From positions 372,001-436,000 of the forward strand of contig CANJKZ010000269.1 in NCBI GenBank assembly GCA_947471745.1: 64,000 nucleotides of DNA, written 5' to 3'. The notes under the pieces were generated by a model, which saw only the letters and a program-made list of their open reading frames with translations, searched no databases and had not been told where the DNA came from. Shown piece by piece: positions 52,192-62,159 of the stretch; the first letter of the stretch is position 1; each line of letters opens with the position of its first letter. Source of the stretch: Closterium sp. Naga37s-1. Lineage: Eukaryota; Streptophyta; Zygnematophyceae; Desmidiales; Closteriaceae. Made by a program: the position numbers and the translations under genes.

Positions 52192-54132
52192 ACGAACCAC
52201 ATCCACAACAAGCATACACCCAAACCAACGGACCTTAAAACCGTTGTGAATATCGGGGACGCCCGCCAAGGCGGCGGCGTACCGGTGAGCCCACGTCAAC
52301 TGCATGCTTGACAGCTGCTGCAAGTCCAGTATGACACCCCGCTTGTGCGCCAACTTCACAGCATTTTGGATCGCGTTTCGGTTCGGCTCCACACGAATGA
52401 CGCTGGGGACCGGCGTCAGCATAGTAGCGGCTGCCACACCGTCATTGCGCGTTGCGATGCCACCCGCACCTGCCTGCCCACTCCCATCCAGCGGCGCATC
52501 CTCGGCTTGGCCAATGCCGGGGGAGTTTGCCAGGTTGCTGCTGCCCTCTCCTCCATTGTTGGTCGGTGAGTTCGACGCAGCACGCTGCATGTCACGACGT
52601 TCGTTCTCATACTCCATAATGCGGCGCCGGAACTCACGGTTCTCCCTTTGCGTGTCCTCAAATTCGGCTCGAGTAACATTGTCGATGACCTCGTTCCCCT
52701 CCTCTGCATCGGTATCTGCCGACAAAGGCACAAATCCAGGATTGGGCATTTCTGGCTCAGTCTCCGGAAACCCTTCTGGATCCGCAGGTTGGTCATAGTC
52801 CTCCTGGTCTTCGTCATCACTGAGATCAAGGGCCGTGAAACGCCTTGCTGAGTTTGGCTGCTGCTGATTCTGGCCATTCGTTGGGGATGGAAGAGCCGAT
52901 GAAGCCTGCTGCTGATGCAGAGGCGACGTGGGCTGCTGCTGATGCAGAGGCGACGTGGGCTGCTGCTGATGCAGAGGCGACGTGGGCAGCTGCTGATGCA
53001 TAGGGGACGTGGGCAGCTGCTGATGTAGAGGGGACGTGGGCAGCTGCTGATGCAGCGGTGCAGATGGCTGCTGCTGATGGAGCGGTTCAGACGGCTGTTG
53101 CTGATGCAGCGGTGCAGACGGCAGCTGCTGATGCAGCGGTGCAGACGGCTGCTGCTGATGCAGCGGTGCAGACGACACCTGCTGATGCAGCGGTGCAGAC
53201 GGCTGCTGCTGATGCAGCGGTGCAGACGGCTGCTGCTGATGCAGCGGTGCAGACGGCTGCTGCTGATGCAGCGGTGCAGACGGCTGCTGCTGATGCAGCG
53301 GTGCAGACGGCTGCTGCTGATGCAGCGGTGCAGACGACAGCTGCTGATGCAGCGGTGCAGACGGCAGCTGCTGATGCAGCGGTGCAGACGGCTGCTGCTG
53401 ATGCAGCGGTGCAGACGGCTGTTGCTGATGTAGCGGTGCAGACGGCTGCTGCTGATGCAGCGGTGCAGACGGCTGCTGCGGATGCAGCGGTGCAGACGGC
53501 TGCTGCGGATGCTGGACATTCGTCGGGAAAGGCTGTGCCGCGGTCGAACGCGGCTGTTGCAAAGTCGAGGTCGTATGCGGCTGATGCAGAGGCGATGTAG
53601 GTTGCTGCTGATATTGCACATGCGCGTGATGAGAAAGAGACGACGTCCCGTGCTGTTGCAGCACATTGGCATGCGGCTGTTGAGTTGAGGGCGGCTGCTG
53701 CTGATGCTGGCGATCAGCAGGCAAAGAAGATGCCGAGTTCAGCTGATGCTGCAACCCAATGGCTTGCTGAGACAGGAAGAGCGTAGGGTGCTGCTGATGC
53801 TGGCCATGTGTCCCCACGTGCTGCAGAGCAACACCGACTTGTCTGGCACCAGGCGGCACAGTTGCGCGCCTCCCACCAGTGCGGCTGCCCACAGCGGTCC
53901 GAACGGAGTTGGATGTTGTCGAAGTCGGCAGTTGTGTCGATCCTAATAACAACGAATTGAGTGATACTATTCGTTCGCCTGCACAAAATGAATCACGAAG
54001 AGCGTCAGATGCGGAACAAGGGCTATAGGCATGGCACATCAAGGACTGCAACCGTGAATTGCAAGGCTCACATTTAGCACGAAACAGAAACGGAAGGCTC
54101 ACCAGTGGTGGGCTCGGTGGAAGCAGTCGCAC
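52192..54132 (-). CDS. candidate large exon: Gln/Pro-rich protein with SAPLHQQQP repeats
   Basis: Open for about 650 codons on the minus strand; the leftmost possible codon at 54132 is GTG, so the true start is an ATG farther in or an upstream exon (an acceptor-like TTTTGTGCAG lies near 53975). Regions: a Gln/His/Ser-rich N-part; about 23 copies of the nonapeptide SAPLHQQQP and its variants TSPLHQQLP (nucleotides 53520-52900); an acidic segment (LDLSDDEDQEDYDQPADPEG, PLSADTDAEEGNEVIDN); a short coiled-coil-like helix (AEFEDTQRENREFRRRIMEY); and a conserved-looking C-part (NRNAIQNAVKLAHKRG, LTWAHRYAAALAGVPDIH, VRWFGCMLVVDVV). A donor CGT-GTGAAC at 52191 would join it in phase 0 to 51978. It suggests a nuclear regulatory or scaffold protein, but the family is unknown. 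Confidence 0.5.
52900..53520 (-). repeat. 27 bp coding repeat (nonapeptide SAPLHQQQP)
   Basis: About 23 tandem units GACGGCTGCTGCTGATGCAG-CGGTGCA (plus strand) with conservative changes; the 5' units on the plus strand read GACGTGGGC and encode TSPLHQQ. Length stays a multiple of 27, so the frame is preserved. Confidence 0.95.
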
Positions 54133-54923
54133 CGGCCGAAATTCCAGCAGGGGGTTGACCTAGGAGACGAGCTGATTCCAGTGTTGTTGTGAACCTACTG
54201 TGCTGTCCTTTAGTGGGTCGATCTGAGCGTCGTAGCCCCTCAGTTGCCATTGTAAAGGAAAATCAACTTCAGGAAGTATGGAAAACTGACTGAAAGTATG
54301 TTTTCCCATTCTACTTATAGGGAAAGCCCCCTTAGCTAAGACACGAAATGAACCTAAGCTCAGATAACAGAGCGTCACGATTGACGAGAGGCCAGGTGAT
54401 CTAAGGCGTCATGGTTCAGAGAGGTGTAGAGTGGCATCGGCCTTCTCTGATTCAAACTTCGAAAGTTCAAGTTAGGAGTGCTCACGTAACTGCTCTGCGG
54501 TCGTATCTGCGGTGTCGCGCGCGGGGTACGTGATTCAACCGAGACAGACGAGGGCATTGCAGAGTTGTCACCGAACAACTTTCCCCAAAGTCCCGTTGGT
54601 GTGGGGTGAGGTGAGCTAGGGTTTCACGCTATGGTCGCCATTGGCTGGCGATTGCAAGTGCGTTCCCTACACGGGGTCGTTTTGCAGCAATGCCACACAA
54701 ACGGTGTGGGTCAAGTAGCTGTCGAGCCGCAAACGACCCTGTACAACTGTGAACTCACTAAGAAGCAGATCAATCGAGAAGTAAAAAATGGCATGCTTAA
54801 GGTGATTACACTAAAAAGGTTCCTATGAATGTTGCCATAATGGTATCCCAAAATTCGACTAAGTGTTGCAAGTGGAATGGCTGCAATTGATTAGGTTTCC
54901 AAACCCAGTATGGAATTGAAGTA
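54133..54923. other. upstream flank of the minus-strand gene
   Basis: A minus-strand ATG frame at 54578-54375 (MFGDNSAMPSSVSVESRTPR) could be a first exon: it contains a GTGAGC donor after RPQSSY, but I could not join it in phase to the large exon. Apart from AT-rich DNA at 54780-54920, nothing else is seen. Confidence 0.35.
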
Positions 54924-54928
54924 GTAAC

Positions 54929-55056
54929 TGTTAAAAGGAACAAGAGTGTTTGAACTAGAAAGGTTGGGGATACAAGTAGGAAACCCTAGAGTAATGTACC
55001 CCCTAAAGGCTAACCCACTGTAGCCTACAGAGCAGTGACATATATAATGTTTGACA
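54929..55056 (-). repeat. 3' LTR of element K (128 bp)
   Basis: On the minus strand TGTCAAACATTATATATG ... CCTTTTAACA, preceded by the polypurine tract TATGGGGGTG (complement of 55057-55066). Confidence 0.95.
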
Positions 55057-55289
55057 CACCCCCATAGGCAAAGTGGGGGAGAGCAAGGGGTCACAAGACC
55101 AGTTAGAGCAAAGCAAAGCAAAACAAGCTCAGGGTGGATCTCAAGGATACCACACAAATTCCGAGCACAAGCAAGCGGTCACAAGACCAGTTCACATGCA
55201 GTTTGATAATATAACAAGAGGTACAGTGATCACAACCTAGCAAGTGTAAGCATGCAGGTATATATATAGAGATCACAGTACAAGCAGGG

Positions 55290-58200
55290 TCAAGAAGTGA
55301 GCAAGTGAGGGACAGTAGGCACAAGGCCTAGAACAGTACAGAAACGCTGATGATCACAAGGCGGAAGCGCCTTGGTGAACACATCAGCAGTGTTGGCCCG
55401 AGTGGCCACGTACGAAAGACGAAGCTGACCACGCTGCTGTAGCTCTCGAGCAAGGAAGTAGCGCAGAGCGATGTGCTTCGTTCTGTGCTCCAGTCTGTGC
55501 TCCTGACACAAGGCAAGGGCGGCCTTGTTGTCGACGTACAGCACTGGAGGAGAACGAGGCCGCTCTCCCAGGTCGGTCAGCAGGTAGGTGAGCCAGCGTA
55601 ACTCCTGTGCAGCCATGGCTGTGGCGTAGATCTCAGCCTCATAACTGGAGCTGAGAACTGAAGACGAGCGAGTAGAACGCCAAGAAACTGAACCACAGCC
55701 AAGACTGAAGGTGTAACCCTGAGACGACCGCTGCGTAGCCTGGTCGTCAGCCCAAGAAGCGTCTGAGTGCCTAGTGAGAACAACGTCTCTCCGTCCTCCA
55801 AGCACAAGCCCCATGCCCGACGTACTGCACAAGTAGCGCAACACCCTCTTAGCGGCATCCATGTGCTCCTTCCGGTGACGGCCAGGAGCGACATAGCGTG
55901 CTAGGATGCTAAGAGGGTATGCAAGGTCAGGTCGAGTGCAGGTCATCAGGTACATGAGGCAGCCCACAAGCTCTGGATACGGGCCACTCGGCTCTACGGA
56001 CTCATCCGAAGGCAGAGCTGAGAGCGAGTGACCGGTAGGCAGAGGAGTGGGCTCAGGCGAGGAGTACGTGAAGCGGAAGCGCTGAAGGACCTGCTGCACC
56101 ATGTGTGACTCAGTCAAGGTGATGGTGCGCTGTGCTCTGTCCCGGGTGATCCGCAAGCCAAGATAGCTTGTCAGTTCACCCAGGTCTGTGCACGTGTGTC
56201 TCTTCTGCAGCTCCGACTTCACGTGGGCGAGTGCCTCAGTGTCAGCAGTAGCAAAGACCAGGTCGTCTACGTACACTAGAACGTAGAACGGCGGCAGAGT
56301 GGTGTCGGTGCGTAGAAACAGTAACGGGTCAGCAGTGGAAGGAGCAAACCCAAGAGCAGCAAGAGTCGTCCTCAGTGTGTCGTGCCACTCACGGGGTGCC
56401 TGGCGGAGACCGTAGACTGGCCGCCGGAGGCTCCACTGGGTACCAGGAGGGAACGACCCAGTGAAGCCAGGTGGGCGGCGCAGCCAGATCTCCTCGTGCA
56501 GGCTGCCCTGTAGGAACGCAGTGCTGAAGTCAAGAGAGTGGAGCTCGTAGTCACGCTGAGCGGCGACGTGCAGCAGAACCTGAAGAGTGGTCATCTTCGG
56601 GGTCGGGGAGAAGGTCTGGAAGAAGTCAACTCCCTCTCGCTGACTGAAGCCTCGAGCAACGTACCGCGCCTTGAAGACAGGCGGAGAACCCGGTGGCCGC
56701 TTCACTCTGAAAATCCACATGCCACTGACGATGTTCGCCCCAGGTGGGGGAACCTCGTCGACGTAGGTGCCTGTGGACTTCCAGGAAGCCATCTCTGCGT
56801 CCATGGCTGTCTGCCACTGAGAGGAGTAGGGACCCTCCATCGCCTCTGCGTAAGAGCGTGGGGTCGGGATGTCTGGTGCATCCGGGTCTCCCTCAGGGGC
56901 AATCAGCATGGACACGAGATGAGGTAAAGCAGCAGCAAAGCACTCAAACTCCTCCTGTCTGTCCTCAAGGACGTCCGTGCCAAGAGCACACTCACCCCCG
57001 ACGGACGGAGGACAGACAGACTCAGACTCAGCAACAAGGCTAGCGGCGTAGTCTAGACGACAGGCGGCAGCAAAGTCAACAAGCTCAGCGACTAGAGCAG
57101 ACGCAGCAGAGGACTCAAAGGTAGGGTCAGTGACAACAGTAGCGAGGAAACGCGTGACAGTAGGACTGGCCGCACGAGCAAGGTCTGATGGCGGGTCAGC
57201 AACGTCAGGAAGAGAGGACGCAGGAGGAGACGGCAGAGGGACACGCTGTGGAGCAGTGGAAGGACGCAGGGTCATATAGTGAGTGCCAAGGACAGGAGGA
57301 GGACGATGACGCGGAGCACGACGACCAGCGCGGACAACGCGGACAGGTGACTCTGGATGCGACTCAGGCGACTCTGGACTAGACTCAGGCGACGGAGGAC
57401 GAGACTCAGGCTCACGACGCTCCGTAAAACTACCTGTCGGCGCAGTGTAAGGAGAAGGACCAGGCAGCGGAGAGGCAGGCTGTAACTGTGACAGCGACTG
57501 GACAGGCGGTGGACTCAGTAGAGGAGGAGTAGGACCAGTAGAGGGCGGGAGACCAAGAACCTGCTGAAGAAGCGGAACGTAGTACGGCCGCGGCCGCTCA
57601 GCACCTCCAGCTCCAACCCCCTCAGCAGCTCCAGTCCCAGCAGCTCCAGTACCTCCAGTACGAGCACCTCCACGACCAGCGGCTCCAGCAGCACCAGCAC
57701 CAGCAGCACCTCCAGCAGCTCCAGCAGCACCAGCACCACCAGCACCTCCAGCAGCGTCAGCAGCACCGCCAGCAGCAGCAGCACCTCCAGCAGCTCCAGC
57801 AGCACCAGCACCAGCAGCACCTCCAGCAGCTCCAGCAGCACCAGCAGCACCAGCACCAGCAGCACCGCCAGCAGCGCCAGCAGCACCGCCAGCAGCAGCA
57901 GCACCTCCAGCAGCTCCAGCAGCACCAGCACCAGTAGCACCTCCAGCAGCGCCAGCAGCACCGCCAGCAGCAGCAGCACCTCCAGTAGCTCCAGCACCAG
58001 CAGCACCAGTACCAGGGTCCGCGACACTAGTAGCGCCACTCCGGAGACTGCAGCGCCGAGCGTACCACTCTCGGAGCCGCTGGGGAGAGGGCGGCTCCCG
58101 CCTAGGAGGGGAAGCACGAGCACCAGCTCCAGCAGCACCCCTAGCTCCAGAAGCACCCCTCCTGAGGCTGCAGTACTGTAAGTACCACTCACGCAGCTGC

Positions 58201-60410
58201 TGTGAGGAGGGAGCGCCTCCAGGTGTAGCACTCTCAGTCGCAGCACCCTCTGGCTCAGTACCCTCAGACGTAGCACTCCCAGGCTCAGCACCCCCAGACT
58301 CAGCACCCGCAGGCTCCGCACCCCCAGGCTCAGCACCCCCAGACTCCGCAACCCCAGGCTCCGCACCCCCAGACTCCGCAACCTCAGGCTCAGCACCCCT
58401 AGCAGGACGAGAGTCGACAGCTACCTCGACAGGCTCAACCGGGTCTACCTGGGACACACCTGAGGGAGCGGCACCCTGAGGGGGGAGGGGGTCTACCAGA
58501 GCAGCACCTGGCGCGAGGAAGAGAGGCGGGGGGGGGAGCGGGGCAGTGCGGTAGGGGAAGAGGCGGTAGTAGGGCACCGACTCGTCAAAAGTGACGTCCT
58601 GAGAGGGCAGGACACGGCGCGAGGTGGCGTGGTAAAACTGCCAACCAGACGCGTCCGGGACAAAGCCAAGGAAGACACATGGAACAGCGCGAGAGGAGAG
58701 CTTGTCCGCGGACGTATCGCAGACAAAAGCTCGAGATCCCCAGACCCGGAAACGCGACGCATCGCCAACCTCTCCCGTCCAACGCAGTGTCGGTGAAGTC
58801 TCCGGAGCGGAGACACGGGGCCAGAGGTTGAGCTGATGCGCAGCGTATCGGACCGCAAACGGCCACAGAAAGTGGGGAGCAGCCGCATGGATCAAGGAGG
58901 TACGAGCGACCTCCATGACCAAGCCAATGCGGCGCTCAGCAACCCCATTCTGCTGTGGAGAGGCCGGAAGCGTGAACGACTGGCGGATGCCGTGCTCCGC
59001 ACAGTAGGCTGCCAAGAGGTCGGAGGAGAACTCACCACCTCTGTCAGAGTGCAGACGCAAGACAGGAAAGTCCGAGTGGAACCGCTCGCTGAGCTGGAGA
59101 CGAGAAGCGCGGATCCAAGGGATCAAAACATCAGGGACCTCACCCTTGGTGCGCAAGGGGAAGACCGTGGTGTAGCGCGAGTAGTCGTCAACAACTATCA
59201 AGAAGTACCTCTCCTGACCCTGTCCACGGACGCGGGCTGGGCCCCACACGTCCATGTGGAGTGTCTGCAAGGGAGCAGTCGTCGGGGGAAACGAGGAGGA
59301 GTGAGGAGCGGCGCGCTGCCGCCCCTCGACACAGGGAAGACAGGGAGGAGCAGGCGAGGGTGGGAGGGGAGGGAGAACCCTGGGAAGACCAGAGACAAGG
59401 TACCGTTTGTGCATGCCACGAAGGCGCTGCACTGACGGGTGACCAAGGCGGTGGTGCCAGAGGACGGTCTCGTGCGCTAGAGAGCGGCACGAGCAGGGGG
59501 CCGACAGCTGACCTGACGCAGACGCAGACGCAGCTACCTGAGGGGACTCAGTGGTCAGTGTGTACAGGTCCGACCCCGGCTGCCGAGTGAAGGTAGCCAG
59601 GTGACGGCCCGTACGAGCACACGTGCAGTGTGTCACGCGCTCGTAGGCAGGGGTGAACTGGTGGACACCCCCGTCCTGGAGCGCACAACCCGCCACCAAG
59701 TTCGTAGAGAACGAGGGGAGGTGGAGACCTGACAGTGTGCCCGACGGAACCGCAGGACAAGGAAGGACAGTGGAGGAGGTCGCAATGACCGGACCCCCAG
59801 AGGGGTCAGCGAGGGAGACAGCAACTGGCCGAGCAAGCTGCTCAAGGGCAGTGTGGTCACGAAAGAAACAGCGGGAAGCACCCGAGTCCAGTGTGAAGGT
59901 GTGCAGTGCCTCAGTAGACGTAGTACCAGCAGGCGCAGACTCACGAGCACCTAGAGCAGCAGCCTCACCAGCACCTAGAGCAGCAGCCTCACCAGGACCT
60001 AGGGCAGCAGACGCACTAGCACCTAGAGCGGCAGCCTCACCAGTACCTAGAGCAGCAGACTGGATACCGGGGTCAGGCGGCACACACAGGTGACAGGCAC
60101 TCTCAGCACCAGTAGGACGACGCTGTAGCTGCACCTGGCCACTACCAGAAGCTCCCGATCTACCCACTCCAGTGCGACTCCCACTACGGCCACCCCGATA
60201 ACCCCAACTAGCGTACCACTCACAAAGCTGCTGGGGCGAAAGAGCCTCGCGGGGACTACGCTGCAGCTGCACCTGGCCACTACCAGAAGCTCCCGAACTG
60301 CCCACTCCAGTGCGACTCCCACTACGGCCACCCCGATAACCCCAACGAGCGCACCACTCACGAAGCTGCTGGGGTGTGAGGGACTCACACGGATGGCCCT
60401 GGAGCTGCAT
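55290..60410 (-). CDS. element K polyprotein: Gag C-part, PR, IN, RT, RNase H (1,706 aa)
   Basis: The ATG at 60410 follows TTGGCCAG. Residues 1-80: two near-identical units with TPQQLREWC and SPQQLCEWY. Protease DSG at residue 175; pre-integrase HHRLGHPS at about 315; IN catalytic D387, D456 and E492 (spacing 35 between the last two, the classic DD35E). A GGAEP/GVAES repeat, SSQQLREWY and SPQRLREWY motifs and a Gly/Ala linker follow. RT starts with MWIFRVKRPPGS and has YVDD at residues 1380-1383; RNase H has RHSDASWADDQ and DNKAALALC and ends PHLLTS. All catalytic residues are present. The capsid-forming N-terminal Gag domain and zinc finger are missing, so particle formation would need Gag from a relative such as G. 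Confidence 0.95.
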   Translation of the reverse strand: MQLQGHPCESLTPQQLREWCARWGYRGGRSGSRTGVGSSGASGSGQVQLQRSPREALSPQQLCEWYASWGYRGGRSGSRTGVGRSGASGSGQVQLQRRPTGAESACHLCVPPDPGIQSAALGTGEAAALGASASAALGPGEAAALGAGEAAALGARESAPAGTTSTEALHTFTLDSGASRCFFRDHTALEQLARPVAVSLADPSGGPVIATSSTVLPCPAVPSGTLSGLHLPSFSTNLVAGCALQDGGVHQFTPAYERVTHCTCARTGRHLATFTRQPGSDLYTLTTESPQVAASASASGQLSAPCSCRSLAHETVLWHHRLGHPSVQRLRGMHKRYLVSGLPRVLPPLPPSPAPPCLPCVEGRQRAAPHSSSFPPTTAPLQTLHMDVWGPARVRGQGQERYFLIVVDDYSRYTTVFPLRTKGEVPDVLIPWIRASRLQLSERFHSDFPVLRLHSDRGGEFSSDLLAAYCAEHGIRQSFTLPASPQQNGVAERRIGLVMEVARTSLIHAAAPHFLWPFAVRYAAHQLNLWPRVSAPETSPTLRWTGEVGDASRFRVWGSRAFVCDTSADKLSSRAVPCVFLGFVPDASGWQFYHATSRRVLPSQDVTFDESVPYYRLFPYRTAPLPPPPLFLAPGAALVDPLPPQGAAPSGVSQVDPVEPVEVAVDSRPARGAEPEVAESGGAEPGVAESGGAEPGGAEPAGAESGGAEPGSATSEGTEPEGAATESATPGGAPSSQQLREWYLQYCSLRRGASGARGAAGAGARASPPRREPPSPQRLREWYARRCSLRSGATSVADPGTGAAGAGATGGAAAAGGAAGAAGGATGAGAAGAAGGAAAAGGAAGAAGGAAGAGAAGAAGAAGGAAGAGAAGAAGGAAAAGGAADAAGGAGGAGAAGAAGGAAGAGAAGAAGRGGARTGGTGAAGTGAAEGVGAGGAERPRPYYVPLLQQVLGLPPSTGPTPPLLSPPPVQSLSQLQPASPLPGPSPYTAPTGSFTERREPESRPPSPESSPESPESHPESPVRVVRAGRRAPRHRPPPVLGTHYMTLRPSTAPQRVPLPSPPASSLPDVADPPSDLARAASPTVTRFLATVVTDPTFESSAASALVAELVDFAAACRLDYAASLVAESESVCPPSVGGECALGTDVLEDRQEEFECFAAALPHLVSMLIAPEGDPDAPDIPTPRSYAEAMEGPYSSQWQTAMDAEMASWKSTGTYVDEVPPPGANIVSGMWIFRVKRPPGSPPVFKARYVARGFSQREGVDFFQTFSPTPKMTTLQVLLHVAAQRDYELHSLDFSTAFLQGSLHEEIWLRRPPGFTGSFPPGTQWSLRRPVYGLRQAPREWHDTLRTTLAALGFAPSTADPLLFLRTDTTLPPFYVLVYVDDLVFATADTEALAHVKSELQKRHTCTDLGELTSYLGLRITRDRAQRTITLTESHMVQQVLQRFRFTYSSPEPTPLPTGHSLSALPSDESVEPSGPYPELVGCLMYLMTCTRPDLAYPLSILARYVAPGRHRKEHMDAAKRVLRYLCSTSGMGLVLGGRRDVVLTRHSDASWADDQATQRSSQGYTFSLGCGSVSWRSTRSSSVLSSSYEAEIYATAMAAQELRWLTYLLTDLGERPRSPPVLYVDNKAALALCQEHRLEHRTKHIALRYFLARELQQRGQLRLSYVATRANTADVFTKALPPCDHQRFCTVLGLVPTVPHLLTS
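57600..58010 (-). repeat. Gly/Ala coding repeat of element K linker
   Basis: CAGCAGCACCTCCAGCAGCT-type units on the plus strand encode GAAGAAGGAAAAGG on the minus strand; frame kept. Confidence 0.88.
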
Positions 60411-61747
60411 CTGGCCAAGCCAGGTGCAGCAGTAGCAGCAGTAGCAGCAGTAACAGTAGTAGCAGTAGGAGCAGTAAAAGCAGTAGCAGCAATAGCAACG
60501 GTAGTAGTGCGGGCAGGGCAGTGCTCACCAGTGGTGGTAAGGGCAGGCGCAAGACGGCGGCGACAGCGGGGCCGCCACAGCTGCAGGGCGGGGCCGGGCC
60601 GCAGCAGTAGCTGGTCCAGGGGCCAGGGGCGGCTGCTGCAGGGGCTGCCGCTGCAGTGGCGGCTCCTGCAGTGGCGGCTGCTCCAGGTGGCCAGGGGCGG
60701 CTGCTGCAGGGGCGGCTGCTCTAGGGGCCAGGGGCGGCTGCAGGAGAGGCAGCTGCTCCAGGGGCCAGGGGCGGCTGCTGCAAGGGCGGCTGCTCCAGGG
60801 GCCAAGGGCGGCTGCTGGTGCGGCTGCTCCAGGGGCCAGGGGCGGCTGCTGCAGTGGCGGCTGCTCCAGGGGCCAGGGGCGGCTGCTCCAGAGGCGGCTG
60901 CTCCAGGGGCCAGGCGCAGGGTAGGTCAGGGCGACGCAGCGGGCAGGGGCGACGCGCGGGCAGGGGCGACGCGGCGGGCAGGGCGACGCGGCGGGCAGGG
61001 GCGACGCCGCAAGCAGGGGCGACGCGGCGGGCAGGGCGACGCGGCGGGCAGGTGACGACGCCGCGGGCAGGTGGCGACGCCGCCGGCAGGGGCGACGCGG
61101 CGGGCAGGGCGACGCGGCGGGCAGGTGGCGACGCCGCGGGTAGGTGGCGACGCCGCGGGCAGGTGGCGACGTCGCGGGCAGGGCGACGTGGCGGGCAGTG
61201 GGGCGCGGCCGCGTTACTGCAGGGCGGGGCCGCGTCCGCGTCGGCGGGGCCGCGACTGCGACCTGACAGGGCCGCGACAGCGACCTAACGGGGTCGCGCG
61301 CTGGCCTGACGGGCCTCAGAGGCTGCGTGCGGGCGGCGAGGGCCTGCAGGGGCGGCGCGCGGTCGGGCAGAGGCTGCGCGCGGGCCTGACGGGCCTGCAG
61401 GGGCGGCTCTCGGGCCTGACGGGCCTGCAGAGGCGGCTCGGGGGCCTGACGGGTCTGCAGAGGCGGCTCGGGGGCCTGACGGACCTGCAGGGGCGGCTCG
61501 AGGGCCTTACTAGCTTGCAGGGGCGTCGCACTGGCCTAGGGCAGCAGGAGGCAGCGCGAGGGCTGCAGGACGGCACGCTGGCAGAACGAAGGGCGGGGCG
61601 CGCGAGGGCGCACTAGCAGAAAAAGGCGCACGAGGGCGCACGAGCAGAGAACGGCGCACGAGGGCGCACGTAAGGTAGGGCGCACGAGGGCGCTTCTAGC
61701 GGAATGGTGGGCCCGTAGTAGAAAGCGGTCCTAGGTGGCAACCTAGG
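60411..61747 (-). repeat. GC-rich leader of element K
   Basis: From the PBS inward on the minus strand: gene-free DNA with GCGCCCTCGTGCGCC units (61600-61700), GCCCGTCAGGCC units (61300-61480), repeats of GCGTCGCCCTGCCCGCC type (60950-61190), CCCCTGGCCCCTGGAGCAGC repeats (60600-60900) and a CTGCTACTG tract ending at the start codon. The order is similar to the leader of E. Confidence 0.8.
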
Positions 61748-61759
61748 CTCGTGATACCA
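61747..61759 (-). promoter_or_regulatory. primer-binding site of element K
   Basis: TGGTATCACGAGC on the minus strand, flush with the 5' LTR; initiator tRNA-Met type with an A/C difference from the standard TGGTATCAGAGC. Confidence 0.82.
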
Positions 61760-61887
61760 TGTTAAAAGGAACAAGAGTGTTTGAACTAGAAAGGTTGGGG
61801 ATACAAGTAGGAAACCCTAGAGTAATGTACCCCCTAAAGGCTAACCCACTGTAGCCTACACAGCAGTGACATATATAATGTTTGACA
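61760..61887 (-). repeat. 5' LTR of element K (128 bp)
   Basis: One substitution from the 3' LTR (CACAGCAG against CAGAGCAG on the plus strand). Confidence 0.95.
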
Positions 61888-61892
61888 GTAAC

Positions 61893-62159
61893 CTGTTTCA
61901 TCTTGTTGGCTGTTATAATGCTCCTACTACAGGCATGTTTCGATAGATTTTAGGGATCATAACTACTATGTTTGTAGTCCAAAATGTCTGATATGTTACG
62001 AATAATGAAATAAGAAACGTCAATGTGGATTTATAGCGGTAGAAAGAGCGAGGTGTACTGAAGGGAGTATGTAGACGAAGGGTCGAAGCGACGCGAACGG
62101 TATGAAGGCATCTGGACCGTCGCAACGGAAGACATCGTCGTTGCTATGTTTTTTCTAGC
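61893..62159. other. flank between element K and the terminal satellite
   Basis: AT-rich single-copy-looking DNA that continues 54923 once K is removed. No gene or motif is seen. Confidence 0.5.

Larger units (their letters stand above)
54929..61887 (-). mobile_element. Copia family E element K, complete and young, open pol, gag shortened
   Basis: LTRs of 128 bp (5' LTR 61760-61887, 3' LTR 54929-55056 on the minus strand) differ at one base. Target duplication GTAAC is exact (54924-54928, 61888-61892). A single frame of 1,706 codons covers everything from the Gag C-part to the end of RNase H without a stop. Like E, it lacks the N-terminal Gag; unlike E, it also lacks the zinc finger. It is the most recent and least damaged element here. 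Confidence 0.97.

Noticed and set aside
52304..53688. Plus-strand frames opposite the SAPLHQQQP gene
   Set aside because: They are mirror images of the 27 bp coding repeat (Ala/Asp/Ala/Val or Arg/Leu/Met repeats); the minus frame has the balanced flanking sequence.
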